Origin: an uncultured Granulosicoccus sp.
GTDB lineage: Bacteria > Pseudomonadota > Gammaproteobacteria > Granulosicoccales > Granulosicoccaceae
Length of the DNA stretch: 60,733 nt
Assembly (NCBI GenBank): GCA_947499955.1
Contig: CANMQI010000029.1
Location: 1-60,733 of the forward strand
Direction: 5' to 3'
Shown here: one piece after another, positions 25,365-33,063 of the stretch
How positions within the stretch are numbered: position 1 is the first letter of the stretch
Layout: the number at the start of each line of letters is the position of its first letter
Program-made: the position numbers and the translations under genes
Notes under the pieces: generated by a model
Told to the model about the DNA's origin: nothing
Databases searched by the model: none
What the model saw: the letters and a program-made list of their open reading frames with translations, nothing else

Positions 25365-25394
25365 GCGTTTCAAATATATCAATTTACGAAACGC
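25365..25394. promoter_or_regulatory. candidate IlvY operator between ilvY and ilvC
   Basis: GCGTTTC (25365-25371), sixteen AT-rich bases, then GAAACGC (25388-25394) gives perfect 7-bp arms. It lies 18 bases upstream of the ilvY start and 60-89 bases upstream of ilvC. Location and symmetry fit a LysR-type activation site. Confidence 0.6.
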
Positions 25395-25453
25395 CGGCAA
25401 GCCGATACACTGCGCGGCAAATCAGACGTTACCTATTCACAGGAGTCGCCTTT

Positions 25454-26926
25454 ATGGCCAACTATTTCAATACCTTGTCCCTGCGCGAGCAGCTTGCTCA
25501 GCTGGGCAAATGCCGTTTCATGCACCTGGACGAGTTCACCGACGGTGTCAACGCGCTCAAGGGCAAGAAAATGGTCGTGATCGGCTGTGGTGCACAGGGC
25601 CTGAACCAGGGCCTGAACCTGCGTGACAGTGGCCTGGATGTGTCCTACACACTGCGGGCCGAAGCCATTGCCGAGAAACGCCAGTCCTGGAAGAATGCCA
25701 CTGAAAACGGTTTCACCGTCGGCACCTATGAAGAATTGATTCCTACCGCTGACGTGGTACTGAACCTGACACCCGACAAGCAACACACCGCTGTGGTCAA
25801 CGCCATCATGCCGTTGATGAAGCAGGGCGCCTGCCTGTCTTACTCTCATGGCTTCAATATCGTTGAAGAAGGCATGAAGGTTCGTGACGATCTGACTGTC
25901 ATCATGGTTGCTCCCAAGTGCCCGGGCTCCGAAGTCCGTGCCGAGTACGTACGTGGATTCGGTGTACCCACGCTGATCGCCGTTCATGAAGACAACGATC
26001 CCAAGGGTGAAGGCCTGGAGCTGGCCAAGGCCTATGCCGTGGGTACCGGTGGTCACAAGGCCGGCGTACTGATGTCCTCGTTCATCGCGGAAGTCAAATC
26101 TGACCTCATGGGCGAGCAGACGATCCTGTGCGGCATGCTGCAAACCGGTTCACTGCTGTGTTTCGACAAGATGATCGAAGAGGGTGTCGAGCCAGGCTAT
26201 GCATCCAAGCTGATCCAGTACGGTTGGGAAACCGTCACCGAAGCTCTGAAGTACGGTGGTGTCACCAACATGATGGATCGCCTGTCCAACCCGGCCAAGA
26301 TCAAGGCATTCGATCTGGCAGAAGAGATGAAGGACATCATGCGTCCTCTGTACAACAAGCATCAGGATGACATCATGACGGGGCATTTCTCTGCCACCAT
26401 GATGGCAGACTGGGCCAAGGACGACGCAGACCTGCTGGGATGGCGCGCCGAAACCGCTGAAACGGCTTTCGAAAAGACACCGGCAGGCGATGTTGATATC
26501 TCCGAGCAGGAATACTTCGACAACGGCATTCTGATGGTTGCCATGGTCAAGGCAGGCGTAGAGCTGGCTTTCGAGACCATGACTTCTGCCGGCATCATCG
26601 CCGATTCTGCCTACTACGAGTCGCTGCACGAGACACCACTGATTGCCAACACGATCGCGCGCAAGAAGCTGTTCGAAATGAACTCCACCATTTCCGACAC
26701 GGCCGAGTACGGCTGCTACCTGTACAACCATGCCTGCCTGCCGCTGCTGGGTGATTTCATGAAAGGCATCAAGAGCGATGTGATCGGCAAGGGGCTGAAC
26801 CTGAGCGACACGGGCGTGGACAATGCTCGCCTGATCGAGGTCAATGATGCCATCCGCACGCATCCTGTCGAGGCGATCGGTGCCACCTTGCGTGGTCATA
26901 TGGCTGACATGAAGCGCATCGTCTGA
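25454..26926 (+). CDS. ilvC: ketol-acid reductoisomerase, class II
   Basis: A 490-residue enzyme of valine, leucine and isoleucine synthesis that converts 2-acetolactate or acetohydroxybutyrate to the dihydroxy acid using NADPH and Mg2+. It is the long class II form found in enterobacteria and relatives, nearly collinear with E. coli IlvC: MANYFNTL, VVIGCGAQGLNQGLNLRDSG (40-60), MVAPKCPGSEVR, AEVKSDLMGEQTILCGML (metal ligands) and KAGVELAFETM. In the cofactor loop Arg68, Arg76 and Ser78 are kept, but the lysine at 69 of the E. coli enzyme is alanine. AGGAG precedes the start. It is divergent from ilvY. Confidence 0.97.
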   Translation: MANYFNTLSLREQLAQLGKCRFMHLDEFTDGVNALKGKKMVVIGCGAQGLNQGLNLRDSGLDVSYTLRAEAIAEKRQSWKNATENGFTVGTYEELIPTADVVLNLTPDKQHTAVVNAIMPLMKQGACLSYSHGFNIVEEGMKVRDDLTVIMVAPKCPGSEVRAEYVRGFGVPTLIAVHEDNDPKGEGLELAKAYAVGTGGHKAGVLMSSFIAEVKSDLMGEQTILCGMLQTGSLLCFDKMIEEGVEPGYASKLIQYGWETVTEALKYGGVTNMMDRLSNPAKIKAFDLAEEMKDIMRPLYNKHQDDIMTGHFSATMMADWAKDDADLLGWRAETAETAFEKTPAGDVDISEQEYFDNGILMVAMVKAGVELAFETMTSAGIIADSAYYESLHETPLIANTIARKKLFEMNSTISDTAEYGCYLYNHACLPLLGDFMKGIKSDVIGKGLNLSDTGVDNARLIEVNDAIRTHPVEAIGATLRGHMADMKRIV

Positions 26927-26977
26927 GGCACTCTCAGGCGAGATCATGACCGGTCAATCATCCAGGAGTTTCCAGTT

Positions 26978-28414
26978 TTGGACATGAGCGTTCAATCCTC
27001 CATCGAGCTGCAGTCGTTGACTGTCGATTTCGATGAGCGCTTTCAGCTTGTCGATATCGATTGGCAGCTGGAGGCGGGTCAACACTGGATGATTACCGGC
27101 ACCAACGGTTCGGGCAAGTCGGCACTCGCAGCCGTGCTTGCTGGAGCCGGAGACGTGATAGCCGGACGGATTGATGGCTTGCCCTCCAGGGTGGCACTGG
27201 TTTCCTATGAGGCCCAGAGCGAACTGATCGAGGCGGAACGGCGCAAGGACGATGCCGACATCATGGATGTGATTTCCGAAGGCACACCCGTCACCGAGAT
27301 CCTGCATGATGGCTGTCAGGACACGGAACTGGCAGCGCAGCTGGTTGAACAGTTCGGGCTGACAGGGTTGCTGGATCGCGCCTTTCGCAAGCTTTCCACC
27401 GGCGAGACGCGCAAAGTGCTGCTGGTCAGGGCATTGACCAGCAAGCCGGACCTGCTGGTTCTGGATGAACCCTTTGATGGCCTGGATGCGTCCACGCATC
27501 AGATGCTGGCTCGGCACCTGGCATCCCTGGTGGGCCGGACGCCCATGGTGCTGGTGCTCAATCGCTTCGACGAGTGCCCGGATTTCATCACGGATATCGC
27601 CTACGTGGACCAGGGGCGCTTGCTGCACAAGGTGCCACGCAATGACGAACAGGCCTATGCAGACCTGTATCAGTTGTTGCACCTGAAAACCAGTGAACTG
27701 GAGCTGCCACGCGTCGATCCCGTGTCGTCCCTGCCACCGCTGGATCCGGCACAACCGCTGGTGCGGCTCGACAAGGTCAGCATTCGATACGGCGATGTGA
27801 CCATCTTCCAGGACCTGTCCTGGACCATCGAACCGAATCAGCACTGGCAACTGACAGGCCCCAATGGCAGTGGCAAGACAGGGTTGCTGTCACTGATCAC
27901 GGGTGATCACCCCCAGTGCTACATCAATGATATCTTCGTTTTCGGCTTTCAGCGAGGCAATGGCGAGAGTATCTGGCAGATCAAGCAGTACATCGGTTAC
28001 GTCTCCACAGCATTACAGTGGGAGTACCGTGTTGGCACCAGTTTGCGCAACGTCATCATCTCCGGCTTCTATGACAGCATCGGTCTGTACAGCAAGTACA
28101 CCGATCGTCAGCGTGAAATCGCAGACGAGTGGCTGGCCGTGCTGGGTATGTCCGAGCGTGCCAACGAGCCGTTCAACAAGCTCTCCTACGGGGACCAGCG
28201 ACTGCTTCTGATTGCTCGCTCGATGGTGAAACACCCGCCGTTGTTGATTCTGGATGAGCCGTGTCTGGGGCTGGACGACATGAATCGTCAGTTGGTGCTG
28301 GCGCTGATCGAAAAAATCTGCGCAGGTTCGGAGACGTCTGTTATCTATGTGAACCATCACCCGGAAGACAAGGTTGCCGGCATCGAGAACTACCTGGCGC
28401 TGGATTCTGTGTGA
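26978..28414 (+). CDS. ModF/PhrA-like tandem ABC ATPase
   Basis: A 478-residue soluble protein with two ABC domains and no membrane part. The first has GTNGSGKSA, LSTGETRKVLLVRAL and LLVLDEPFDGLDA; the second GPNGSGKTG, LSYGDQRLLLIARSM and LLILDEPCLGLDD. This is the ModF/PhrA arrangement; ModF homologues lie near molybdate genes and PhrA is named for photorepair, but the biochemical role is unsettled. The TTG at 26978 is taken because GGAG ends nine bases upstream; an in-frame ATG two codons later is spaced less well. It starts 51 bases after ilvC and may be co-transcribed. Confidence 0.85.
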   Translation: MDMSVQSSIELQSLTVDFDERFQLVDIDWQLEAGQHWMITGTNGSGKSALAAVLAGAGDVIAGRIDGLPSRVALVSYEAQSELIEAERRKDDADIMDVISEGTPVTEILHDGCQDTELAAQLVEQFGLTGLLDRAFRKLSTGETRKVLLVRALTSKPDLLVLDEPFDGLDASTHQMLARHLASLVGRTPMVLVLNRFDECPDFITDIAYVDQGRLLHKVPRNDEQAYADLYQLLHLKTSELELPRVDPVSSLPPLDPAQPLVRLDKVSIRYGDVTIFQDLSWTIEPNQHWQLTGPNGSGKTGLLSLITGDHPQCYINDIFVFGFQRGNGESIWQIKQYIGYVSTALQWEYRVGTSLRNVIISGFYDSIGLYSKYTDRQREIADEWLAVLGMSERANEPFNKLSYGDQRLLLIARSMVKHPPLLILDEPCLGLDDMNRQLVLALIEKICAGSETSVIYVNHHPEDKVAGIENYLALDSV

Positions 28415-28463
28415 AAGAAGGTGGGCAGATCAGTTAGTATTCCTGCAGGTTGTCGTATCTAAA

Positions 28464-28489
28464 AGGATTACGTAGGGTTTTTGAATCCT
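28464..28489. promoter_or_regulatory. dyad upstream of luxR
   Basis: AGGATT, fourteen bases, then AATCCT makes a 26-base dyad 68-93 bases upstream of the luxR start. It might be a regulator site; it does not match the classical 20-bp lux box. Confidence 0.25.
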
Positions 28490-28556
28490 GATAGGCGACT
28501 GTAATATGTCAGTTCGTTGACTTGCTGCAGGGCACCCACATGAGAAAGCAACAGGC

Positions 28557-29324
28557 GTGAAGACAGTGACCTCGCGAGTCGATCGGTCTGTCTCCAGGCA
28601 GCTTCTCTATTTTGATATTGCATCTGACATCGCTCGCGCCACCTCGACCGAATCCCTGAATCGTATCTGCAGACAGGTCACCCGGGCCCTGGATTTCGAC
28701 TTCTATCTGTTCGGTGGGTATTACCCGACCGTTGAAGGTCTTGTCATTTCCAGCAACTATCCGGCGGCCTGGCGCGAGCGTTACGACAGCCACAATTATG
28801 TGGCTATCGACCCTGTGGTCCGACATTGCTGGAGTGATTCCAGGCCAGTGTTGTGGGACAGGTTGGCGTATTCCGACGGCAAACTCGGCCGGCAGGAAAG
28901 GGGCGTGATGCAGGAGGCCTGTGAATACGGTCTGTGCTTCGGCATCAGTGTTCCCGTGCATGGCGCTGGAGCAGAAGGCGGTATGCTCAGCCTGGCCTCC
29001 ACAGAGAGGAATCCGGAATCTGTGCAACATGAAGAAGCTGGATTGCACATAATCGTATACGCCATGCATGAGGCTACCAAACGCATCATCTCGAAAACCA
29101 CAGCCTGTTGCTCCAACGGTTTCGAGGATCTGAGCCCGCGAGAAATCGAATGCCTGAGCTGGACTGCCAAGGGCAAGACATCCTGGGCGATCGCCCGCAT
29201 TCTCGAGTTGTCCGAAAATACGGTGATCTTTCATCTGCGCAATGCGATCAGGAAGCTGGAGGTGACCAACCGCTCTCAAGCCGTCGCCAAGGCTATCGCC
29301 TTGTCGAAGATCACGCCGTTCTAG
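28557..29324 (+). CDS. LuxR-type acyl-homoserine-lactone receptor
   Basis: A 255-residue quorum-sensing regulator. The autoinducer-binding domain (about 15-170) keeps the conserved residues Trp72, Tyr76, Asp85, Pro86, Trp100 and Gly129 (WRERYDSHNYVAIDP, RPVLWD, FGISVPVHG). The GerE/LuxR helix-turn-helix is at about 190-250 (LSPREIECLSWTAKGKTSWAIARIL, SENTVIFHLRNAIRKL). The start is GTG at 28557, the only plausible one after an in-frame stop at 28518. A six-codon frame (28540-28560) ends overlapping this GTG and could couple translation. Its 3' end overlaps luxI by 14 bases. Confidence 0.92.
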   Translation: MKTVTSRVDRSVSRQLLYFDIASDIARATSTESLNRICRQVTRALDFDFYLFGGYYPTVEGLVISSNYPAAWRERYDSHNYVAIDPVVRHCWSDSRPVLWDRLAYSDGKLGRQERGVMQEACEYGLCFGISVPVHGAGAEGGMLSLASTERNPESVQHEEAGLHIIVYAMHEATKRIISKTTACCSNGFEDLSPREIECLSWTAKGKTSWAIARILELSENTVIFHLRNAIRKLEVTNRSQAVAKAIALSKITPF

Positions 29325-29922
29325 TTCCCAGCAGGGCGTTGGAGACCATGGCCCGCGTTCGTTTGTCCAGCGTGATCCAGCACGCGACCGAGCGCACGCC
29401 GTCGACGCTGGATACCTGTCCATCACCGAAACGTGTCAGGGTGATGCCATTGCTTTTCATCAGGCGTTCGACCGAGGTGCTCACCACGGTGACATATTGC
29501 TTGATGCCGCGTTCATCGGCAAACCGGATCAGCCGGTCGAACATCTCGAAGGCAATGTCGCTGAGATGAATCTGCCCGTTGTAGCGTTGTGCCGGTGACA
29601 GCACGGCGAAACGGCTCAACTCCCACACATCATGGCGCTCGGGTAATTCTTCACCGCGTAACAGCCCACGGAAGGTATTGCGCAGCATATAGGGGCCGAC
29701 AGTCGGTAGAAGGCGCCAGCAGGCCGTGGCATCGCCATCCTCCAGAGCGACCATGTAGTAGGGATCGAGCGAGTCGTAGTCGTCGATCTCCACCCCATTG
29801 TCGCTACCGACATTCCAGCGAAGTTTCTCTCGAAAGACGCGATGACGAAGTCGGTGCATTCTGGTCAGCGTGGCCTGGTCGAGCGCCGGGTGTTCCGCGG
29901 TGCCCAGTATCAGCTGTCGCAT
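29311..29922 (-). CDS. LuxI-type acyl-homoserine-lactone synthase
   Basis: A 203-residue synthase making N-acyl-homoserine lactone from S-adenosylmethionine and an acyl-carrier-protein-bound fatty acid. The invariant residues are present: Arg28, Phe30 and Trp36 (LRHRVFREKLRW), Glu45, Asp47 and Asp50, Arg70 (ACWRLLPT), Phe84, Glu101 and Arg104 (VWELSRF). The acyl length cannot be read from sequence. It converges on its receptor gene with a 14-base overlap of coding ends. Its leader holds a perfect inverted repeat covering the ribosome binding site. Confidence 0.94.
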   Translation of the reverse strand: MRQLILGTAEHPALDQATLTRMHRLRHRVFREKLRWNVGSDNGVEIDDYDSLDPYYMVALEDGDATACWRLLPTVGPYMLRNTFRGLLRGEELPERHDVWELSRFAVLSPAQRYNGQIHLSDIAFEMFDRLIRFADERGIKQYVTVVSTSVERLMKSNGITLTRFGDGQVSSVDGVRSVACWITLDKRTRAMVSNALLGTRTA

Positions 29923-29930
29923 TGTCAGTC

Positions 29931-29956
29931 ACTCCATGAGGTTGTTTCCATGGAGT
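29931..29956. promoter_or_regulatory. perfect inverted repeat over the luxI ribosome binding site
   Basis: ACTCCATG (29931-29938), ten bases, then CATGGAGT (29949-29956). On the luxI strand the downstream arm contains GGAG nine bases before the ATG, so the transcript could fold into an 8-bp hairpin that hides the ribosome binding site. As DNA it is also a 26-base dyad that a LuxR dimer might bind. Confidence 0.6.
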
Positions 29957-29975
29957 AAAGGCAGGATTTAGAAGT

Positions 29976-30003
29976 ATTACCCCATCATAAAGTGTGGAGT
30001 AAT
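29976..30003. promoter_or_regulatory. second imperfect dyad in the luxI upstream region
   Basis: ATTACCCC and GGAGTAAT (7 of 8 pairs) flank twelve bases. The GGAGTAA word recurs at 29952-29958, so this region carries repeated half-sites. A TATGAT hexamer on the luxI strand lies inside it, compatible with a -10 element. Confidence 0.35.
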
Positions 30004-30076
30004 TCACAGAAAATTAGCTAAGAAGGTGATTCGAAATTTCAGCAATCACCTCGATTGATCGCTTGAAACGTCGCCC

Positions 30077-31360
30077 TCAATCGGCGAACAGCGTTTCGCA
30101 ACGCCTTGCCAGGTCAAGCAATGCCTGGTCCGACAAGGCATTGGCGCTCAACATGATGCCGACGGTGTGGTTCTGGTGTGTGATAGGCAACGAAATACTG
30201 CAGCCATTCATGACGTTGGCAATGCTGGGGTTACGCAATGCCTGCAGGTTGAGTCGTGCATAGGCCTCATCAGTCGCAAGCGTGGCCAGGCGTGGCGGCA
30301 ACATCGGAACGGTCGGCATGAGCAGCACCTGGCCTCGCATTTCATGCTGGTACTGCCGGATCAGCTGATCGCGCAGATTGAGCGTCTGCCGATATTGCAC
30401 CGCCGTCAGTTCATCGGCACGCGCCATGCGGCTGGATACTCGAGGGTCGATCTCGTCATGTTGATGCTGATAGGCGTCGTCGTAGTTCGCTCGTGACTCG
30501 ACAGCGGAAAAATGCCAGATAGCCAGATTCTTCAGATTTTCCAGGCTCTGCAATGAGCGTGTCTGTACTGAGTAACCCGTACCTTGCAGCAGGCTGACGG
30601 CGTGCTGGAACGCTGCGGCCACCTCAGGCTCCAGATCGTCCATGCCGTAGTTGTCGGGTACGATGAAGATCGGGTCCAGATGCTGTTCGATGCTCTCGGG
30701 GTGATCTCGCATGGTCTGGAAAGCCAGGCGGCAGGCCTCGACACTGGCTGCCATGGGGCCGACACTGTCAAGGTTCTGGGACAGGGGTTTGCAACCTTCG
30801 CGAGACACTGCAGATTGCGTGGGTTTGAATCCGACGATTCCGTTGAAGGCCGCCGGGATCCGCAACGATCCACCGGTGTCCGTCCCGATGGCAATATCCG
30901 CAGCACCGGCCGCGACCGACACGGCGCCGCCAGCCGTCGAGCCACCGGCGATGCATCCCGGGTACAAGACGCTCTCTGGCGTTCCATAGTGTGGGTTCAG
31001 GCCCAGCCCGGAATAGGCAAGCTCGGTCATGTTGGTGTGTCCGACCAGAACGGCACCGGCCTCGGCCAGCCGCCTGATGGCGGTTGCATGATGTTCCGCT
31101 GGAGCATCGTTCGCCATGAAGCGGGTGCCAGCGCGCGTTACGTGGCCGGCAACATCAAACAGATCCTTCACACTCACCAGTGCACCGCTCAGTGGGTGGC
31201 TGGTGTGAGCCGTTGGTCCGCGTGATTGCACTGTGGCAAGTTCCTCGAACAGCTGGGTAAAGACATGCTGCAGTGACTTGTCCTGTTCTCTTGCACGAGA
31301 GAAGACCTGAGAGACTCTGTCGTGTGCGCTGTCGAATGTCCACGGATATGTTGACGTCAT
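30077..31360 (-). CDS. amidase-signature-family hydrolase
   Basis: A 427-residue amidase-signature enzyme that hydrolyses a C-N amide bond. The catalytic lysine is in SGALVSVKDLFDVAG, the cis-serine in GGSTAGGAVSVAAG, and the nucleophile serine in IGTDTGGSLRIPAAFNGIVGFKPT. No transamidosome partners are adjacent and the C-terminal GatA features are missing, so it is probably catabolic. The ATG at 31360 begins at the domain; the frame upstream to 31549 overlaps the promoter area of the divergent oxidoreductase. The substrate is unknown; neighbours point to amine or amide catabolism. Confidence 0.88.
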   Translation of the reverse strand: MTSTYPWTFDSAHDRVSQVFSRAREQDKSLQHVFTQLFEELATVQSRGPTAHTSHPLSGALVSVKDLFDVAGHVTRAGTRFMANDAPAEHHATAIRRLAEAGAVLVGHTNMTELAYSGLGLNPHYGTPESVLYPGCIAGGSTAGGAVSVAAGAADIAIGTDTGGSLRIPAAFNGIVGFKPTQSAVSREGCKPLSQNLDSVGPMAASVEACRLAFQTMRDHPESIEQHLDPIFIVPDNYGMDDLEPEVAAAFQHAVSLLQGTGYSVQTRSLQSLENLKNLAIWHFSAVESRANYDDAYQHQHDEIDPRVSSRMARADELTAVQYRQTLNLRDQLIRQYQHEMRGQVLLMPTVPMLPPRLATLATDEAYARLNLQALRNPSIANVMNGCSISLPITHQNHTVGIMLSANALSDQALLDLARRCETLFAD

Positions 31361-31650
31361 GGCCCTGTTTTCCGTCTCTTGTCTGTTGAAATCATCGTCT
31401 GGTGCAACGCCTGCGAGTTCGCTCCCCCGGGCATGCCTGTTCATGTAGAGGCTGTGATGCCGGATATCGTGATCTTCACAAGCTACAGTTGCCTGCGCCC
31501 TGCAGGCTGTTGGACACACAAGCATGCTGGCGAGCCGAGATAAAAGCAAACAGGAAACAGCTCTTGAACGTCAAGTGTCTTCTGTCACTTGACCTTGATG
31601 ACGAGGTGATACATTTTCAGGCTATCGAACATCATGATTGGTTGCCTGAC

Positions 31651-32961
31651 ATGGCTTTGCTGACTGACGGATTCAAGGACACGCCCCTGTGGTTGGACGA
31701 TATACCGCCCTGGACCCCCGTCGAGATGGCACTGCCTTCACGGGTTGATGTGCTGATCGTGGGGGCGGGCTATACCGGCTTGAATGCGGCCATCGAAACT
31801 GCACGAGCAGGACGTTCAACGCTGGTCATCGATGCCGGTTCTCCGGGAGCGGGTTGCAGTACGCGCAACGGCGGGCAGATCAGTAGCAGCATCAAGCCTG
31901 CACTGGCGAGTCTGACGAAAAAATACGGAGCACAGCGGGCTCGCGCCATTCGCAATGCCGGCACAACGGCACTGGAGTGGATTGAATCGCGTATTGCAGA
32001 GGAAGGAATCGCCTGTGACTTTCAGCGTCAGGGGCTGTTTCGTGCCGCTCATACGCCGGCACACTTTCAAGCTCAATTGCGGGATATTCCGGTGCTTGCA
32101 GAGGAATCCATCGACGCATACCCGGTGAGTCGCCACGAACAGCATCAAGAGCTGGGCAGTGATTTCTATCATGGTGGGCTGGTGTATCCCCGGCATGCCA
32201 GTGTCCATCCAGCGAAGTATCACAGAGGCTTGCTGGAGGCTGCGCTCGGTGCGGGGGCGCACGTTGTTGGCAGCTGCGCGGCGACCCGAGTGCTGCGTCG
32301 GCAATCCGGCTTGTTCAGCGTCAGTACCGAGCGTGGTGTGGTGGAGGCGCGCGAGCTGGTCATTGCCAGCAACGGATATTCCGGATCGCTGATCCCATGG
32401 CTACAGCGACGAATCATTCCCATCAACAGTTACGTCATGTGCACCGACGTCTTGCCAGAGGAGCTGATCGAGCGGCTCTTTCCGACACGTCGCAACATTA
32501 CCGATACCTGCAAGGTGGTCTACTACTATCGCTGCTCACCGGACCGGCGGCGTGTGGTATTCGGTGGGCGAGTATCCGCGGGTGACACTACTGTACGGGA
32601 CAGTGCCGGACGCCTGCATCGGCAACTGTGTCGATTGTTTCCCGAGCTCAGAGACTACAAGGTGACACACTCCTGGTCTGGCCAGGTGGCCTATACCTTC
32701 GATGAGCTGATGCATACCGGTACGCATCAGGGAATTCACTACTCCATGGGCTACTGCGGGTCCGGGGTGTCCATGGCCAGCTATATGGGAATGAAGCTGG
32801 GGCAGAAGGTATTGCAATTACCCGAAGGCAGAACCCCTTTCGACGATCTGTCATTTCCTGCGCGGCCGCTATACAGGGGCAGGCCTTGGTTCCTGCCGCC
32901 TATGGTGGCCTGGTACCGGTGGCGGGATCAGTGGCAGCAACGCCTCAGCCGCCCGGGCTGA
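31651..32961 (+). CDS. FAD-dependent amine/amino-acid oxidoreductase, PuuB/DAO family
   Basis: A 436-residue flavoprotein of the D-amino-acid-oxidase (DAO) family. The dinucleotide motif is VDVLIVGAGYTGLNAAIETARAG (about 33-55), followed by the DAO-type CSTRNGGQISSS and, late in the chain, HSWSGQVAYTFDELMHTG and GYCGSGVSMASYMGMKLG. The end (YRGRPWFLPPMVAWYRWRDQW) is typical of the gamma-glutamylputrescine-oxidase-like subgroup. It would oxidise a secondary or primary amine, producing an aldehyde or keto acid and peroxide. The ATG at 31651 fits; the frame extends further upstream without homology. It is divergent from the amidase gene. Confidence 0.86.
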   Translation: MALLTDGFKDTPLWLDDIPPWTPVEMALPSRVDVLIVGAGYTGLNAAIETARAGRSTLVIDAGSPGAGCSTRNGGQISSSIKPALASLTKKYGAQRARAIRNAGTTALEWIESRIAEEGIACDFQRQGLFRAAHTPAHFQAQLRDIPVLAEESIDAYPVSRHEQHQELGSDFYHGGLVYPRHASVHPAKYHRGLLEAALGAGAHVVGSCAATRVLRRQSGLFSVSTERGVVEARELVIASNGYSGSLIPWLQRRIIPINSYVMCTDVLPEELIERLFPTRRNITDTCKVVYYYRCSPDRRRVVFGGRVSAGDTTVRDSAGRLHRQLCRLFPELRDYKVTHSWSGQVAYTFDELMHTGTHQGIHYSMGYCGSGVSMASYMGMKLGQKVLQLPEGRTPFDDLSFPARPLYRGRPWFLPPMVAWYRWRDQWQQRLSRPG

Positions 32962-33063
32962 TAGCGCCCGAGTTTCCTTGCAAGCTTGCGTGCCATCGTG
33001 TCGAGGGTCTGTGCATATCGGGAGAGCGCCACTTGTCCCGGTCTTGCAATTCCCCGATGAGTA

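Noticed and set aside
29923..30076. Canonical 20-bp lux box upstream of luxI
   Set aside because: The dyads present have 26- and 28-base spans and different half-sites, so the classical motif is not claimed.
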